Notes under the pieces: generated by a model | The model's database searches: none | Seen by the model: only the letters and a program-made list of their open reading frames with translations | What the model was told of the DNA's origin: nothing | Assembly (NCBI GenBank): GCA_038237225.1 | Contig: JBBRYX010000010.1 | Coordinates: forward strand, 62,001 to 126,000 | Reading direction: 5' to 3' | DNA: 64,000 bases | DNA from: DASVUC01 sp038237225 | GTDB lineage: Bacteria > Planctomycetota > Phycisphaerae > Tepidisphaerales > Tepidisphaeraceae | Made by a program: the position numbers and the translations under genes | Shown: positions 1 through 7,815 of the stretch, piece after piece | How the letters are laid out: each line of letters opens with the position of its first letter | Position numbering within the stretch: the first letter of the stretch is position 1

Positions 1-26
1 AGCCGTAGCCCAACCGGCGCCGGTAC

Positions 27-206
27 ATGGAGGCGCTAGGAAAGATGACGCCTGCTCAACGGCTAACGAAGGCGTTTGAGTTGTCAGAGATGGCGAAGCG
101 CCTCTTCTATCACGGACTGCGAGAACGATTTCCGAGTCTGTCTCCGAAAGAGCTTCATCAACTTTTTCTCAAGCGCCTGGATCAATGTCACAACCGGATT
201 TATTAA
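27..206 (+). CDS. small helical protein ending in CHNRIY, function unknown
   Basis: ATG at 27 to TAA at 204-206 gives 59 residues. A TAG lies in frame at 6-8, so this is a complete small gene and not the tail of a longer one. The product is charged and helix-forming (MTPAQRL, FELSEMAKRLF, GLRERFP, ELHQLFLKRL) and ends in a CHNRIY tail. I recall short planctomycete proteins with the same layout, often coded beside a nucleotidyltransferase-like partner; such a partner would lie off the left edge, so this is not testable here. No Shine-Dalgarno is visible before ATG 27, which fits coupling to an upstream gene. ATG at 45 is the alternative start. Function is not known. Confidence 0.6.
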   Translation: MEALGKMTPAQRLTKAFELSEMAKRLFYHGLRERFPSLSPKELHQLFLKRLDQCHNRIY

Positions 207-257
207 AGCGGGTGATCGCGATGACTTGTCGCGTCTGGAAGCTGAAGCTGATCCGAT

Positions 258-728
258 ATGATGCCGGCAATGCTTTTGAAAATTGATCACATCAATATCG
301 TTGTTGCGGATCTTGGGCCGATGGTCGAGTTTTACACAGCGCTGCTGGGTCTGAAGCTGACGAAGCGGGTGACGATTTCCGGTGATTGGGTTGCGGCGAC
401 GGTGGGGCTGCCCGAGGTTCATGCGGATGTTGTGTATCTGGATTTGCCTGAGGGGCCGCGGCTGGAGTTGATTCGATATAACACGCCGACGCTGGAGCGG
501 CCGGGGGATCTGGATCGGCCGCACGCGCCGGGGCTTCGGCATTTCGCGTTCACCGTTCAAGACATTGAAGGGATCGTCGCTCGTTTGCGCGAGGGTGGCG
601 TGAAGTTCTTTAGTGACGTGCAGTCGGTGCCGGACAGTCAGGTCACTTACGCCGGCGGGGTGCGGAAACGGATCGTTTACTTTCAGGATCCTGAGGGGAA
701 TCTGCTGGAGCTTTGCGAGTATCGCTGA
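258..728 (+). CDS. VOC-family (glyoxalase-fold) protein
   Basis: 156 residues forming two beta-alpha-beta-beta-beta modules of the vicinal oxygen chelate superfamily. The first module opens with KIDHINIVVADL, giving the usual first metal histidine, and has the ELIRY strand. The second opens with GLRHFAFTVQDI and ends with the typical YFQDPEGNLLELCEY, whose glutamate is the usual last metal ligand. The family covers lactoylglutathione lyases, extradiol dioxygenases and methylmalonyl-CoA epimerases; nothing here separates these, so the substrate is unknown. Two ATGs (258, 261) precede a third at 270 that would start the protein at MLLKIDH, a more usual length. It stands alone, convergent with hemL. 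Confidence 0.85.
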   Translation: MMPAMLLKIDHINIVVADLGPMVEFYTALLGLKLTKRVTISGDWVAATVGLPEVHADVVYLDLPEGPRLELIRYNTPTLERPGDLDRPHAPGLRHFAFTVQDIEGIVARLREGGVKFFSDVQSVPDSQVTYAGGVRKRIVYFQDPEGNLLELCEYR

Positions 729-744
729 GGACCCGTGATGTGAT

Positions 745-2151
745 TCATTTGGGGTGTTGCTTCCGGACCGCGGCGAACGCGTCCTTCGCCGCTTCGATTG
801 TTTCGTCGATCTGCTCTTCGGTGTGCGCTGCTCCGGGAAAAAACGCTTCGAACTGACTTGGCGGCAAATAAACGCCGGCGCCCAGCATCGCGTGGAAAAA
901 TGTTTTGTATTTGTCTGTGTTGCAGGCGGTAGCTTCCAGGTAATTGGTGACCGGCGCGCCTTCCTGGGAAACGAAGAAAACCGTCATCATCGACCCGACG
1001 CGATTCAAGGTGACAGGGACACTTGCGTCGTTGGCGGCAGCGATTAGACCTTCCGCCAATCGCGCGCTGGTTTTTTCGAGCGCATCGTAACAGGCGTCTT
1101 CGTGGATGATCTCGAGCGTTGAGATTCCCGCCGCCATCGCGAGCGGGTTACCGGAGAGCGTGCCGGCCTGATACACCGGGCCTTCGGGCGAGACCATTTC
1201 CATGAACCGCGCCGGCCCGGCATAGGCGCCGACCGGCAAACCGCCACCGATCACTTTACCCAGGCATGTCAGGTTCGGCTGAACGTTGTACAACGTCTGC
1301 GCGCCGCCCCAGGCGACTCGGAAGCCGCTCATCACTTCGTCAAAGATCAGCAGGGTGCCGTGTTTTGTGCACAGCTCCTTAAGCCCCGCAAGATAGCCCT
1401 CCCGGGGCACAATGACGCCCATGTTTCCGGGGACTGGCTCGACAAGGAAGGCCGCGATCTTCGAGCCGTGCGACTGGAATAGCGCGCTTGCTGCGTCAAG
1501 ATCGTTGTAGTGCACAAGCAGGGTGTTCGCGACGGTAGATTTGGGAACGCCCGGCGTTGAGGGATCGCTTAAGCATGCAATGGCTTTTGTACCGGGGTCG
1601 GGTGAGCCGCCAGACTGGGCCATCTGCTTTTTCGTCTCGCTCTCAGCCAACGTGAGGACACCGGAGCCGGCTTGGGCGAGAAGTGGGTCGGCATGACCGT
1701 GGTATCCGCCGATGCATTTCACAATGAAGTCGCGTCCAGTTGCGGCACGAGCGAGGCGGATCGCACTCATCGTGGCTTCAGTGCCGGAGTTAACGAAACG
1801 GATCATGTCCATGCCAGGCAAGGCGCCGGTGATCATGGAGGCAAGTTGGATTTCGGCTTCGGTGGGTGCGCCGTAGGAAGTGCCGCGGCCGATTGCTTTG
1901 GAGAGCGCCGCCACGACGCGCTCGTTGGCATGACCGGCGATCAGCGGGCCATAGCTGGCGACGTAGTCGATGTAGTGATTGCCGTCGATGTCGGTGAGAA
2001 CGGCGCCTTCGCCTTCCTTGATGAAGAGGGGGGTTCCGCCAACTGCCTTGAAGGCGCGCACCGGCGAAGACACGCCACCCGGCATCAGTTGCCGAGCGCG
2101 GAGGTAAGCGGATTCAGAGTTTTTGGTTGATCGTGGGGTGTCGCGCGCCAT
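745..2151 (-). CDS. hemL: glutamate-1-semialdehyde 2,1-aminomutase
   Basis: Converts glutamate-1-semialdehyde to 5-aminolevulinate with PLP, the last step of the C5 route to tetrapyrroles in the cytosol. Diagnostic stretches are SAYLRARQLMPGGVSSPVRAF at the N-terminus, FVNSGTEATMSAIRLARAATGR, the PLP-aspartate strand LLIFDEVMSGFRVA, and the Schiff-base lysine in LGKVIGGGLPVGAYAG. YQAGTLSGNPLAMAAG follows. At 468 residues it is about 35 longer than usual; the extra lies in a short N-terminal tail and an insert around QSGGSPDPGTKAIACLSDP. The next pathway enzyme present in the window is HemC at 53 kb, so the heme genes are scattered. Confidence 0.95.
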   Translation of the reverse strand: MARDTPRSTKNSESAYLRARQLMPGGVSSPVRAFKAVGGTPLFIKEGEGAVLTDIDGNHYIDYVASYGPLIAGHANERVVAALSKAIGRGTSYGAPTEAEIQLASMITGALPGMDMIRFVNSGTEATMSAIRLARAATGRDFIVKCIGGYHGHADPLLAQAGSGVLTLAESETKKQMAQSGGSPDPGTKAIACLSDPSTPGVPKSTVANTLLVHYNDLDAASALFQSHGSKIAAFLVEPVPGNMGVIVPREGYLAGLKELCTKHGTLLIFDEVMSGFRVAWGGAQTLYNVQPNLTCLGKVIGGGLPVGAYAGPARFMEMVSPEGPVYQAGTLSGNPLAMAAGISTLEIIHEDACYDALEKTSARLAEGLIAAANDASVPVTLNRVGSMMTVFFVSQEGAPVTNYLEATACNTDKYKTFFHAMLGAGVYLPPSQFEAFFPGAAHTEEQIDETIEAAKDAFAAVRKQHPK

Positions 2152-2606
2152 CCCCGGAGAATACAGACCTGCGCGGCCTCATCAAATAGAACAGCGGCCT
2201 GGGGGAGGGCGTCCCGGGCCGCTGTCGGAGGGGAGAGTGAGAATCGTTCAATATCTTTGTTAGCTCACTTCGCTCTGCGTTATTCGTAAATCGGCAGCCT
2301 CTATTCAATGAATTGAGGAAATCTTTGAAAGTTGCATAGAATTCCGTGGACTGGTTTTCGAGAGCGCAATTGCGGCGCGTTTCGGTACTGTGTTGCCCTT
2401 GCCTAACTGGCAGATACAGGGGGTTGGCTGTCGAATTGGCACCTTCGAAAGCGACAGGCACGTCATCTGAATTCGCATAACCACTTTCCACAACAGGACC
2501 TAACAACGCGAAAGTTCACCCATCGGATGGCACGTCCTTTGCCCAAGCGTCTGCAACGGAGTCCCGGTCATTACGGTATACGGGCTCATATACAGGAGAG
2601 TCAATA
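2152..2606. other. intergenic region between divergent hemL and dnaK
   Basis: No convincing gene is seen. It is the shared upstream region of hemL and dnaK. I looked for a CIRCE operator (TTAGCACTC-N9-GAGTGCTAA) and found only a poor TTAGCTCAC at about 2261, so HrcA control is not supported. The dnaK Shine-Dalgarno AGGAG lies at about 2594-2598, nine bases before its ATG. Confidence 0.6.
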
Positions 2607-4544
2607 ATGGCAAAGATCATCGGCATCGACTTGGGTACGACCAACAGCGTGGTCGCCATCATGGAAGGCGATCAGCCCAAGGTGCTCATCAACTCGGCCG
2701 GCAGCAGGCTTACGCCTTCGGTGGTTGCGTTTACCGATAAGGGCGAAGTTCTGGTCGGTCAGGTTGCCAAACATCAACAGATTACCAATCCGACCAACAC
2801 GATCTTCTCGATCAAGCGCTTCATGGGCCGCCGGCACAATGAGGTCGCTCAGGAAGAGAAGATGGTTCCGTACGAGATCACCGGCGGAGCCAACGATTAC
2901 GTGAAGGTGAAGGTGCGCGGCAAGGAATACACGCCTGAACAACTCTCGGCTTACATCCTCCAGGACTTGAAGAAGACGGCGGAAGATTACCTCGGCGAGA
3001 AAGTGACCGACGCGGTGATCACCGTTCCCGCGTACTTTAACGACGCCCAACGCAAGGCTACGAAGGACGCCGGGGAGATCGCGGGTTTGAAAGTCCTTCG
3101 CGTTCTCCCGGAGCCGACGGCGGCAGCGCTTGCCTACGGTCTCGACAAGAAGAAGAACGAGAAAATTTGCGTGTTCGATCTTGGCGGCGGCACGTTCGAC
3201 GTGTCGGTCCTCGACGTCGGCGACGGCGTATTTGAGGTGCTGTCCATCAACGGCAACACGCATCTGGGCGGCGATGACTTCGATGAAGAACTGATCAATT
3301 ACGTGGCCGAGGAGTTCCGCAAGCAGCAGGGGATCGACTTGCGTAAGGATCCGATGGCGCTTCAGCGCCTGAAGGAAGCCGGGGAGAAAGCGAAGATCGA
3401 GCTTTCCAACGTGATGGAGACCACGATCAATCTGCCGTTCATCACGGCGGATCAGACCGGGCCAAAGCATCTGCAAATGACGTTGACGCGGTCGAAGTTT
3501 GAGCAGCTCATTACGCCGCTGGTGGACAAGTGCCGCCAGCCGGTGATTGATGCCTTGAAGGATGCGAAGCTGGATCCCGGGCAGATTGATGAAGTGGTGC
3601 TGGTCGGCGGGTCCACCCGCGTCCCGATGGTTCAGCGGATGGTGAAGGACCTCTTCAAGGGCAAGGAGCCCAACAAGACGGTGAACCCGGATGAGGTTGT
3701 TGCGATTGGCGCCGCGATTCAGGGCGCGATCGCGACCGGCGACGTCAAGGACATTCTGGTGCTCGATGCGACGCCTCTGTCCCTGGGCGTGGAGACGCTG
3801 GGTGGCGTGATGACCGTGCTGATCCCGCGAAATACCACGATCCCCACGAGCAAAAAAGAAATCTTCTCGACCGCCGCGGATAACCAGGGCGCGGTAACGA
3901 TCAACGTGCTCCAGGGCGAGCGCGAGTTTGCGCGCGATAACCGTTTGCTCGGCACGTTTAATCTTGAGGGCATTCCGCCCGCACCGCGCGGTGTGCCGCA
4001 GATCGAGGTGACCTTCAACGTCGACGTGAACGGAATCCTGACCGTGCAGGCGAAGGACCTTGGCACGGGCAAGGAGAGCAAGATTACCGTTCAGAACGCG
4101 GGCGGATTGTCGAAGGAAGAAATCGACAAGATGCAGCGCGAGGCCGAGCAGCACGCCACCGAAGACAAGAAGCGCCGAGAAGTGATCGACCTGAAGAACC
4201 AAGGCGACGGGCTCGTATATCAGACGGAAAAGGCGCTTCGAGAGTATGGCGAGAAGGTCGGCGCCGAGGTCCGGGGCAATATCGAGAGCGCGCTAAACAA
4301 CCTTAAAGACGCCTTGAAGAGCGACGACGGCGACCGGATCAAGAAATCGATGGAGGCGGTTAACCAGCAGTCGCACAAGCTGGCGGAGGAAATGTACAAG
4401 ACCACCGGCGCCCCGGGCGCTACCGCCGGAGCAGCCTCTGGCGATGCCGGCGCGCCGGAAGCACAAGCCGACCGCGGAGCGGCGGCTGGCGGCGCGAAGA
4501 AGGATGAGGATGTGATCGATGCGGAGTACGAGGTGAAGGAGTAG
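2607..4544 (+). CDS. dnaK: chaperone DnaK (Hsp70)
   Basis: ATP-driven chaperone that binds exposed hydrophobic peptides with DnaJ and GrpE. All landmarks are present in 645 residues: IIGIDLGTTNSVVAIMEG (phosphate 1), VITVPAYFNDAQRKAT, VLRVLPEPTAAALAYG, VFDLGGGTFDVSVLD (phosphate 2), VVLVGGSTRVPMVQ (adenosine), the linker DVLVLD-like DILVLDATPLSLGVET, the beta substrate domain, and the helical lid with an Ala/Gly-rich tail ending in DEDVIDAEYEVKE. ATG 2607 follows a good AGGAG. Neither grpE nor dnaJ is adjacent, so it is probably monocistronic. A long inverted repeat follows the gene. Confidence 0.98.
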   Translation: MAKIIGIDLGTTNSVVAIMEGDQPKVLINSAGSRLTPSVVAFTDKGEVLVGQVAKHQQITNPTNTIFSIKRFMGRRHNEVAQEEKMVPYEITGGANDYVKVKVRGKEYTPEQLSAYILQDLKKTAEDYLGEKVTDAVITVPAYFNDAQRKATKDAGEIAGLKVLRVLPEPTAAALAYGLDKKKNEKICVFDLGGGTFDVSVLDVGDGVFEVLSINGNTHLGGDDFDEELINYVAEEFRKQQGIDLRKDPMALQRLKEAGEKAKIELSNVMETTINLPFITADQTGPKHLQMTLTRSKFEQLITPLVDKCRQPVIDALKDAKLDPGQIDEVVLVGGSTRVPMVQRMVKDLFKGKEPNKTVNPDEVVAIGAAIQGAIATGDVKDILVLDATPLSLGVETLGGVMTVLIPRNTTIPTSKKEIFSTAADNQGAVTINVLQGEREFARDNRLLGTFNLEGIPPAPRGVPQIEVTFNVDVNGILTVQAKDLGTGKESKITVQNAGGLSKEEIDKMQREAEQHATEDKKRREVIDLKNQGDGLVYQTEKALREYGEKVGAEVRGNIESALNNLKDALKSDDGDRIKKSMEAVNQQSHKLAEEMYKTTGAPGATAGAASGDAGAPEAQADRGAAAGGAKKDEDVIDAEYEVKE

Positions 4545-4568
4545 CTTCGATCCACCGGATTTCGTTGC

Positions 4569-4667
4569 TGTAGTGACGACGCGTGCGTCGCGGGTCGGCG
4601 TAGTCGGCAGTTTCACTCCAAATATTCGACGCGAGGCGTTAACCGCGACGCAGGCGTCGCCACTACA
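4569..4667. repeat. 25-bp inverted repeat between convergent dnaK and rplI
   Basis: Arms 4569-4593 and 4643-4667 are reverse complements at 23 of 25 positions and enclose 49 bases. Each arm also contains a smaller palindrome of the form CGACGC..GCGTCG. The outer end reads CTACA, shared with palindromes at 36.6, 39.3 and 57.7 kb. Its place between two converging genes fits a bidirectional terminator or a REP-like element; no T-run follows, so factor-independent termination is uncertain. Confidence 0.7.
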
Positions 4668-4684
4668 TCTTTGGGCGCGAGCAG

Positions 4685-5221
4685 TTAGCTCGAGCGCTCG
4701 AACTGGCTTGCGGGCGGCGGCTCGGTGTCCCTGGCTTTGCGGGCGGCGTCGATGGCGGCCTTGCTCTCGGCATCCGGGGCCACCCAGACCTTGATATCCG
4801 TCTCGAGCTCCTCGGCGAACTTCACCTTGACCGTATAGTTGTTGATCTGATCCAGGCGGCCGGGGAGCACCACATCGTCGGCGGCGACGTTAAAGCCCTG
4901 TGATTCGAGCGCCTTGGCGATGTCGGTGGCGCTGACGGAGCCGAAGAGGTGACCTTGCTCGTTGGCGCGGCGTTCGAGAGTGACTTCGACGCCTTGAAGC
5001 TTGGCGATGAGCTGCTTCTGGCCTTCGCGCTTGCGGTCTTCTTCCTGCTCGATCTCCTTGCGGCGAGCTTCGATCTTCTTGACGTTGTTCGGCGTCGGCT
5101 CAACCGCGAGATCCTTGGGGAGCAGGAAGTTTCGCGCGTAGCCGGCGGAGACTTCGACAACATCGCCGACTTTGCCGACGTGCTTGATGGATTCTTTAAG
5201 AAGCAGTTTTACGTTTGGCAT
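4685..5221 (-). CDS. rplI: 50S ribosomal protein bL9
   Basis: 178 residues with the bL9 signature: the N-domain MPNVKLLLKESIKHVGKVGD and GYARNFLLPKDLAV, the long charged connecting helix (KKIEARRKEIEQEEDRKREG), and the C-domain beginning LFGSVSATDIAKAL. Slightly longer than the common 150 because of a C-terminal tail rich in Ala, Pro and Ser. It binds 23S rRNA near the L1 stalk. It ends the prs-bL25-pth-rpsF-ssb-rplI run; rpsR, which often lies between ssb and rplI in bacteria, is missing here. Confidence 0.97.
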   Translation of the reverse strand: MPNVKLLLKESIKHVGKVGDVVEVSAGYARNFLLPKDLAVEPTPNNVKKIEARRKEIEQEEDRKREGQKQLIAKLQGVEVTLERRANEQGHLFGSVSATDIAKALESQGFNVAADDVVLPGRLDQINNYTVKVKFAEELETDIKVWVAPDAESKAAIDAARKARDTEPPPASQFERSS

Positions 5222-5234
5222 TATATTTGTCCTT

Positions 5235-5313
5235 TGTCAGTTGTCAGTTGTCCGTTGCTAAAATCCGATCGCCTATGCCCAACAACGGACAACGGACCAC
5301 GGACTACGGACAA
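5235..5313. repeat. short GTTGTCCGTTG inverted and tandem repeat
   Basis: Direct half-units on the left (TTGTCAG TTGTCAG TTGTCCG, 5235-5258) are matched by inverted units on the right (CAACGGA CAACGGA CCACGGA CTACGGA, 5283-5313). They can form a hairpin between ssb and rplI. A smaller relative (AACGGACCATCGACGGACAA) sits at about 10173-10192, before the lipoprotein gene. Confidence 0.6.
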
Positions 5314-5314
5314 A

Positions 5315-5839
5315 TCAGAACGGAATATCATCATCTTTGAACTGTTGGCTGTCGTCGAAGGGGGCTTCGGGGGCTGGGCGTGCGGCGGCTTGTTGAGGGA
5401 CGTTGCGCGGCGCTGCTCGTTCGGCGGGGCGTTGATCGTCGCCTTGGGAACGGTCGCCGCTACCGGCACCTGCACCACCACCGCCACTTGCACCACCACC
5501 ACCGTCGCGGCTTCCGACAAACGTAAAGCTATCGATATGCACCTTGTGCTTCGAACGCTTCTGTCCCGTTTGCTTGTCATCCCAAGTATCTAGCTTAAGC
5601 CGTCCTTCGATAAGCAATGGACGACCCTTCTGGCAATATTGGTTGATGGTTTCGGCGGTTTTTCCAAATGCGTTGCAGTCAATAAACAGAACTTCCTCAC
5701 GTTCCTCGCCGCTTGCGGTTTTGTATTTATTGCTTACCGCTAACCCAATTTCAACGACCGGGGTCTGGCTGGGCAAATATTTCAGCTGCGGGTCTCGCGT
5801 GAGGTTGCCCAGAAGAATGACCTTGTTAAAGTTCGCCAT
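5315..5839 (-). CDS. ssb: single-stranded DNA-binding protein
   Basis: OB-fold SSB of 174 residues. The N-terminal domain has NKVILLGNLTRDPQLKYL, VVEIGLAVSN and CNAFGKTAETINQYCQKGRPLLIEG; a Gly/Ala-rich disordered linker (about residues 107-160) leads to the acidic tip DDDIPF, the docking site for replication and repair partners. The tip is intact. Its place between rpsF and rplI is the classic bacterial order. ATG 5839 overlaps no neighbour and has AAAGGACTTTT upstream. Confidence 0.97.
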   Translation of the reverse strand: MANFNKVILLGNLTRDPQLKYLPSQTPVVEIGLAVSNKYKTASGEEREEVLFIDCNAFGKTAETINQYCQKGRPLLIEGRLKLDTWDDKQTGQKRSKHKVHIDSFTFVGSRDGGGGASGGGGAGAGSGDRSQGDDQRPAERAAPRNVPQQAAARPAPEAPFDDSQQFKDDDIPF

Positions 5840-5873
5840 AAAAGTCCTTTCGTGGCCGAATTATAGCTTTACC

Positions 5874-6353
5874 TTACGCCTGCGGCGCGGCCTCTTCCGG
5901 CGATTCCTCGCGACGGCGGGGCGGGCGGTCATCGCGGGGGCCGCGGTCATCGCGCGGTCCGCGGTCGTCGCGCGGGGGACGATCCCAGCTTTCGCGCTCG
6001 ACCCGCTGCTGAATCGGCTGCGGCTCAACGGCATCCATCTCGGTCTGGTTGAGGTGATCCGCCTTGGTCACCATCACGCGCAGGATTTCTTCCGACAGGT
6101 TCACGTCACGCTCGATGGCGGTAACGATCGAGCCGTGCGCCCGGAAGTAGGCGATGATGTAGACGCCGCGCTTGTTCTTGCCGATCTCGTAGGCAAGCTT
6201 GCGCTCATCCCACTTTTTGAGCACGAGAACTTTGCCGTCGTGGCGCTCGATGATCTGGCGTGAGGTCATGAGCGCGTGATCCAGGTCTGCCGCGACAGTG
6301 GTCGGGAAAAGGAACATCGCCTCGTACGTTTTGTGATCTTTCTTGTCTGCCAT
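5874..6353 (-). CDS. rpsF: 30S ribosomal protein bS6
   Basis: 159 residues; the first 100 form the bS6 ferredoxin-like fold (KTYEAMFLFPT, VLVLKKWDERKLAYEIGKNKRG, AYFRAHGSIVTAIERDVNLSEEILRVMV). The last 45 residues are a low-complexity Arg/Asp/Pro tail built on RDDRGP repeats, ending in EEAAPQA. Such charged tails are common in bS6 but this one is longer than usual and is likely disordered. It starts the rpsF-ssb-rplI block. Confidence 0.96.
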   Translation of the reverse strand: MADKKDHKTYEAMFLFPTTVAADLDHALMTSRQIIERHDGKVLVLKKWDERKLAYEIGKNKRGVYIIAYFRAHGSIVTAIERDVNLSEEILRVMVTKADHLNQTEMDAVEPQPIQQRVERESWDRPPRDDRGPRDDRGPRDDRPPRRREESPEEAAPQA

Positions 6354-6441
6354 ATCCGTTAACTCCCTAGCATGGGTTTTGACCGGTGGTCCGATCGCTA
6401 GTAAAAAAACTCGGACAGGGTCACTGAAGTGACCACGCCGG

Positions 6442-7038
6442 TTACACGTTATTCTCGTCCGCGTTGAACTGGTTCATCGCGGCGTTCAATCCTTTGTCGA
6501 TCCAGGTGACGATCGCGCCGCTGGCTCTTGCGTATCCCGGCTCGATTGCCTTCCTTTGTTCCTCGTTGAACCGTCCGAGCACGTAATCCCGCTGCGGGAT
6601 TCGCGGTGGGGGGGCGTCGATGCCCACTCTCAGCCGCGGGTACTGGTCGGTTCCGAGGGCTCGCTCGATGTCTTTCAATCCGTTATGGCCTCCGCTGGAT
6701 CCACCCGGACGAATCCGGATTTTGCCGCACGGCAGGGCCACGTCATCGAGCACGATCATCACATCATCCGGCGAAAGCTGGTAAAACGCCATCGCCGACT
6801 GCACTGCACGCCCGCTCAGGTTCATGAACGTGAGCGGCTTGAGCAGCACGAGCTTTTCATCGCCGACGACTCCGTCGCAGGCCAGGCCGTCGAACCTGGC
6901 TCGGGCGAGCCGATCGAATTCGCCGGGTGGGATCCATCCCAGTTTCGTCGCCACTTGGTCGATTACTTCGAAACCGACGTTGTGGCGGGTTCGAGCGTAT
7001 TCGGGACCGGGATTGCCTAAACCGACGACGAGTTTCAT
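6442..7038 (-). CDS. pth: peptidyl-tRNA hydrolase
   Basis: Cleaves peptidyl-tRNA released from stalled ribosomes. About 198 residues from MKLVVGLGNPGPEYARTRHNVGFE, which contains the catalytic histidine; later LLKPLTFMNLSGRAV, VMIVLDDVALPCGKIRIRPGGSSGGHNGLKDIERALG and RLRVGID are all family hallmarks. An upstream in-frame ATG would add 11 residues, but those codons lie inside the palindrome at 7048-7068 and the family starts at MKLVVGLGN, so I chose 7038. It lies between the bL25 and rpsF genes. Confidence 0.96.
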   Translation of the reverse strand: MKLVVGLGNPGPEYARTRHNVGFEVIDQVATKLGWIPPGEFDRLARARFDGLACDGVVGDEKLVLLKPLTFMNLSGRAVQSAMAFYQLSPDDVMIVLDDVALPCGKIRIRPGGSSGGHNGLKDIERALGTDQYPRLRVGIDAPPPRIPQRDYVLGRFNEEQRKAIEPGYARASGAIVTWIDKGLNAAMNQFNADENNV

Positions 7039-7047
7039 GTCTTCGTA

Positions 7048-7068
7048 GCATGGGCATCCTGCCCATGC
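7048..7068. repeat. GCATGGGC palindrome upstream of pth
   Basis: GCATGGGC at 7048-7055 and GCCCATGC at 7061-7068 are exact reverse complements around ATCCT. The same stem word occurs in the larger inverted repeat at 59131-59191, so this is one member of a dispersed palindrome type. It lies ten bases before the chosen pth start. Confidence 0.65.
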
Positions 7069-7109
7069 CAAAACTCAAACACGGGCTGCAACCCCATGCC
7101 ACCGGAAAA

Positions 7110-7763
7110 CTACTTCTTCGCTTCGCCTTCCGCAGGAGCTTCATCCTCAGCCTTGCGACCAATGACTTCAGGCTCGGCTGAACCTTCCTCACCGGCGGCT
7201 GGTGCGGCTTCTTCTTCGATCTCACGGACCGCCGCGACAATTTGATCTTCGTCCTGATTGACCTTGACGCCTTCAGGCAACTTGAGATCCTTGATGTGAA
7301 GGACGTCATTGAGCGCCATATTCGAGACGTTGTGCCGAATGACATCGGGGATGTCGGTCACGCGGCAAGTGATTTCAAGCTCGCTGAGGATCTGCTGGAG
7401 CACGCCGCCGTCGGCTTCGCCCTTGGGCTCGCCCTTAAGCTCGAGCGGGACCGTGACGTCGACCGTTTCATCGAGCGACACGCGCGCGAAGTCAACGTGA
7501 AGCACTTCAGCGCCGAGATGGTCGTACTGCACTTCCTTCACCAGGCAGGTTTCGGCCTTGCCATCCACGCCAAGCTCGAAGAGGTGGGCGCCGTGATTGA
7601 GATGCGTCACCAGTTCTTTCTTGGGAAGCGTGACGGTGACGACGGCTTCCTTGTGTCCATAGACGACGCCCGGGATTTGGCCGGAGTCGCGAAGGCGCTT
7701 GTTCGCGCGGGAACCGAGCGCGCTACGGGTTTGGGCACTGATCTTTACACTTTTGACTGCCAT
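7110..7763 (-). CDS. rplY: 50S ribosomal protein bL25 (long Ctc form)
   Basis: 217 residues from MAVKSVKISAQTRSALGSRANKRLR. The N-terminal 5S-rRNA-binding domain (RDSGQIPGVVYGHKEAVVTV, HLGAEVLHVDFARVSLDE) is followed by the beta-rich TL5/Ctc domain and an acidic Glu/Ala tail. The longer in-frame reading from 7862 overlaps the prs end and adds a non-family N-terminus; ATG 7763 has a strong AGGAGA seven bases upstream. Its placement between prs and pth is typical of many phyla. Confidence 0.95.
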   Translation of the reverse strand: MAVKSVKISAQTRSALGSRANKRLRDSGQIPGVVYGHKEAVVTVTLPKKELVTHLNHGAHLFELGVDGKAETCLVKEVQYDHLGAEVLHVDFARVSLDETVDVTVPLELKGEPKGEADGGVLQQILSELEITCRVTDIPDVIRHNVSNMALNDVLHIKDLKLPEGVKVNQDEDQIVAAVREIEEEAAPAAGEEGSAEPEVIGRKAEDEAPAEGEAKK

Positions 7764-7815
7764 AACATTCTCCTGCTGTCTGAATATTCCAATCGCAAAT
7801 TCTGGTTTAACTGGC

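Noticed and set aside
2240..2300. CIRCE operator before dnaK
   Set aside because: Only TTAGCTCAC is present; the inverted half GAGTGCTAA is missing.
2114..2506. 130-residue ORF upstream of dnaK
   Set aside because: Overlaps the start of hemL on the same strand and has no recognisable features.
2601..4202. 533-residue open frame opposite dnaK
   Set aside because: Arg/His/Leu-rich antisense shadow of a certain gene; GC-rich codon bias keeps the frame open.
7039..7071. 11-residue N-terminal extension of Pth
   Set aside because: The codons lie within the GCATGGGC palindrome and homologs start at MKLVVGLGN.
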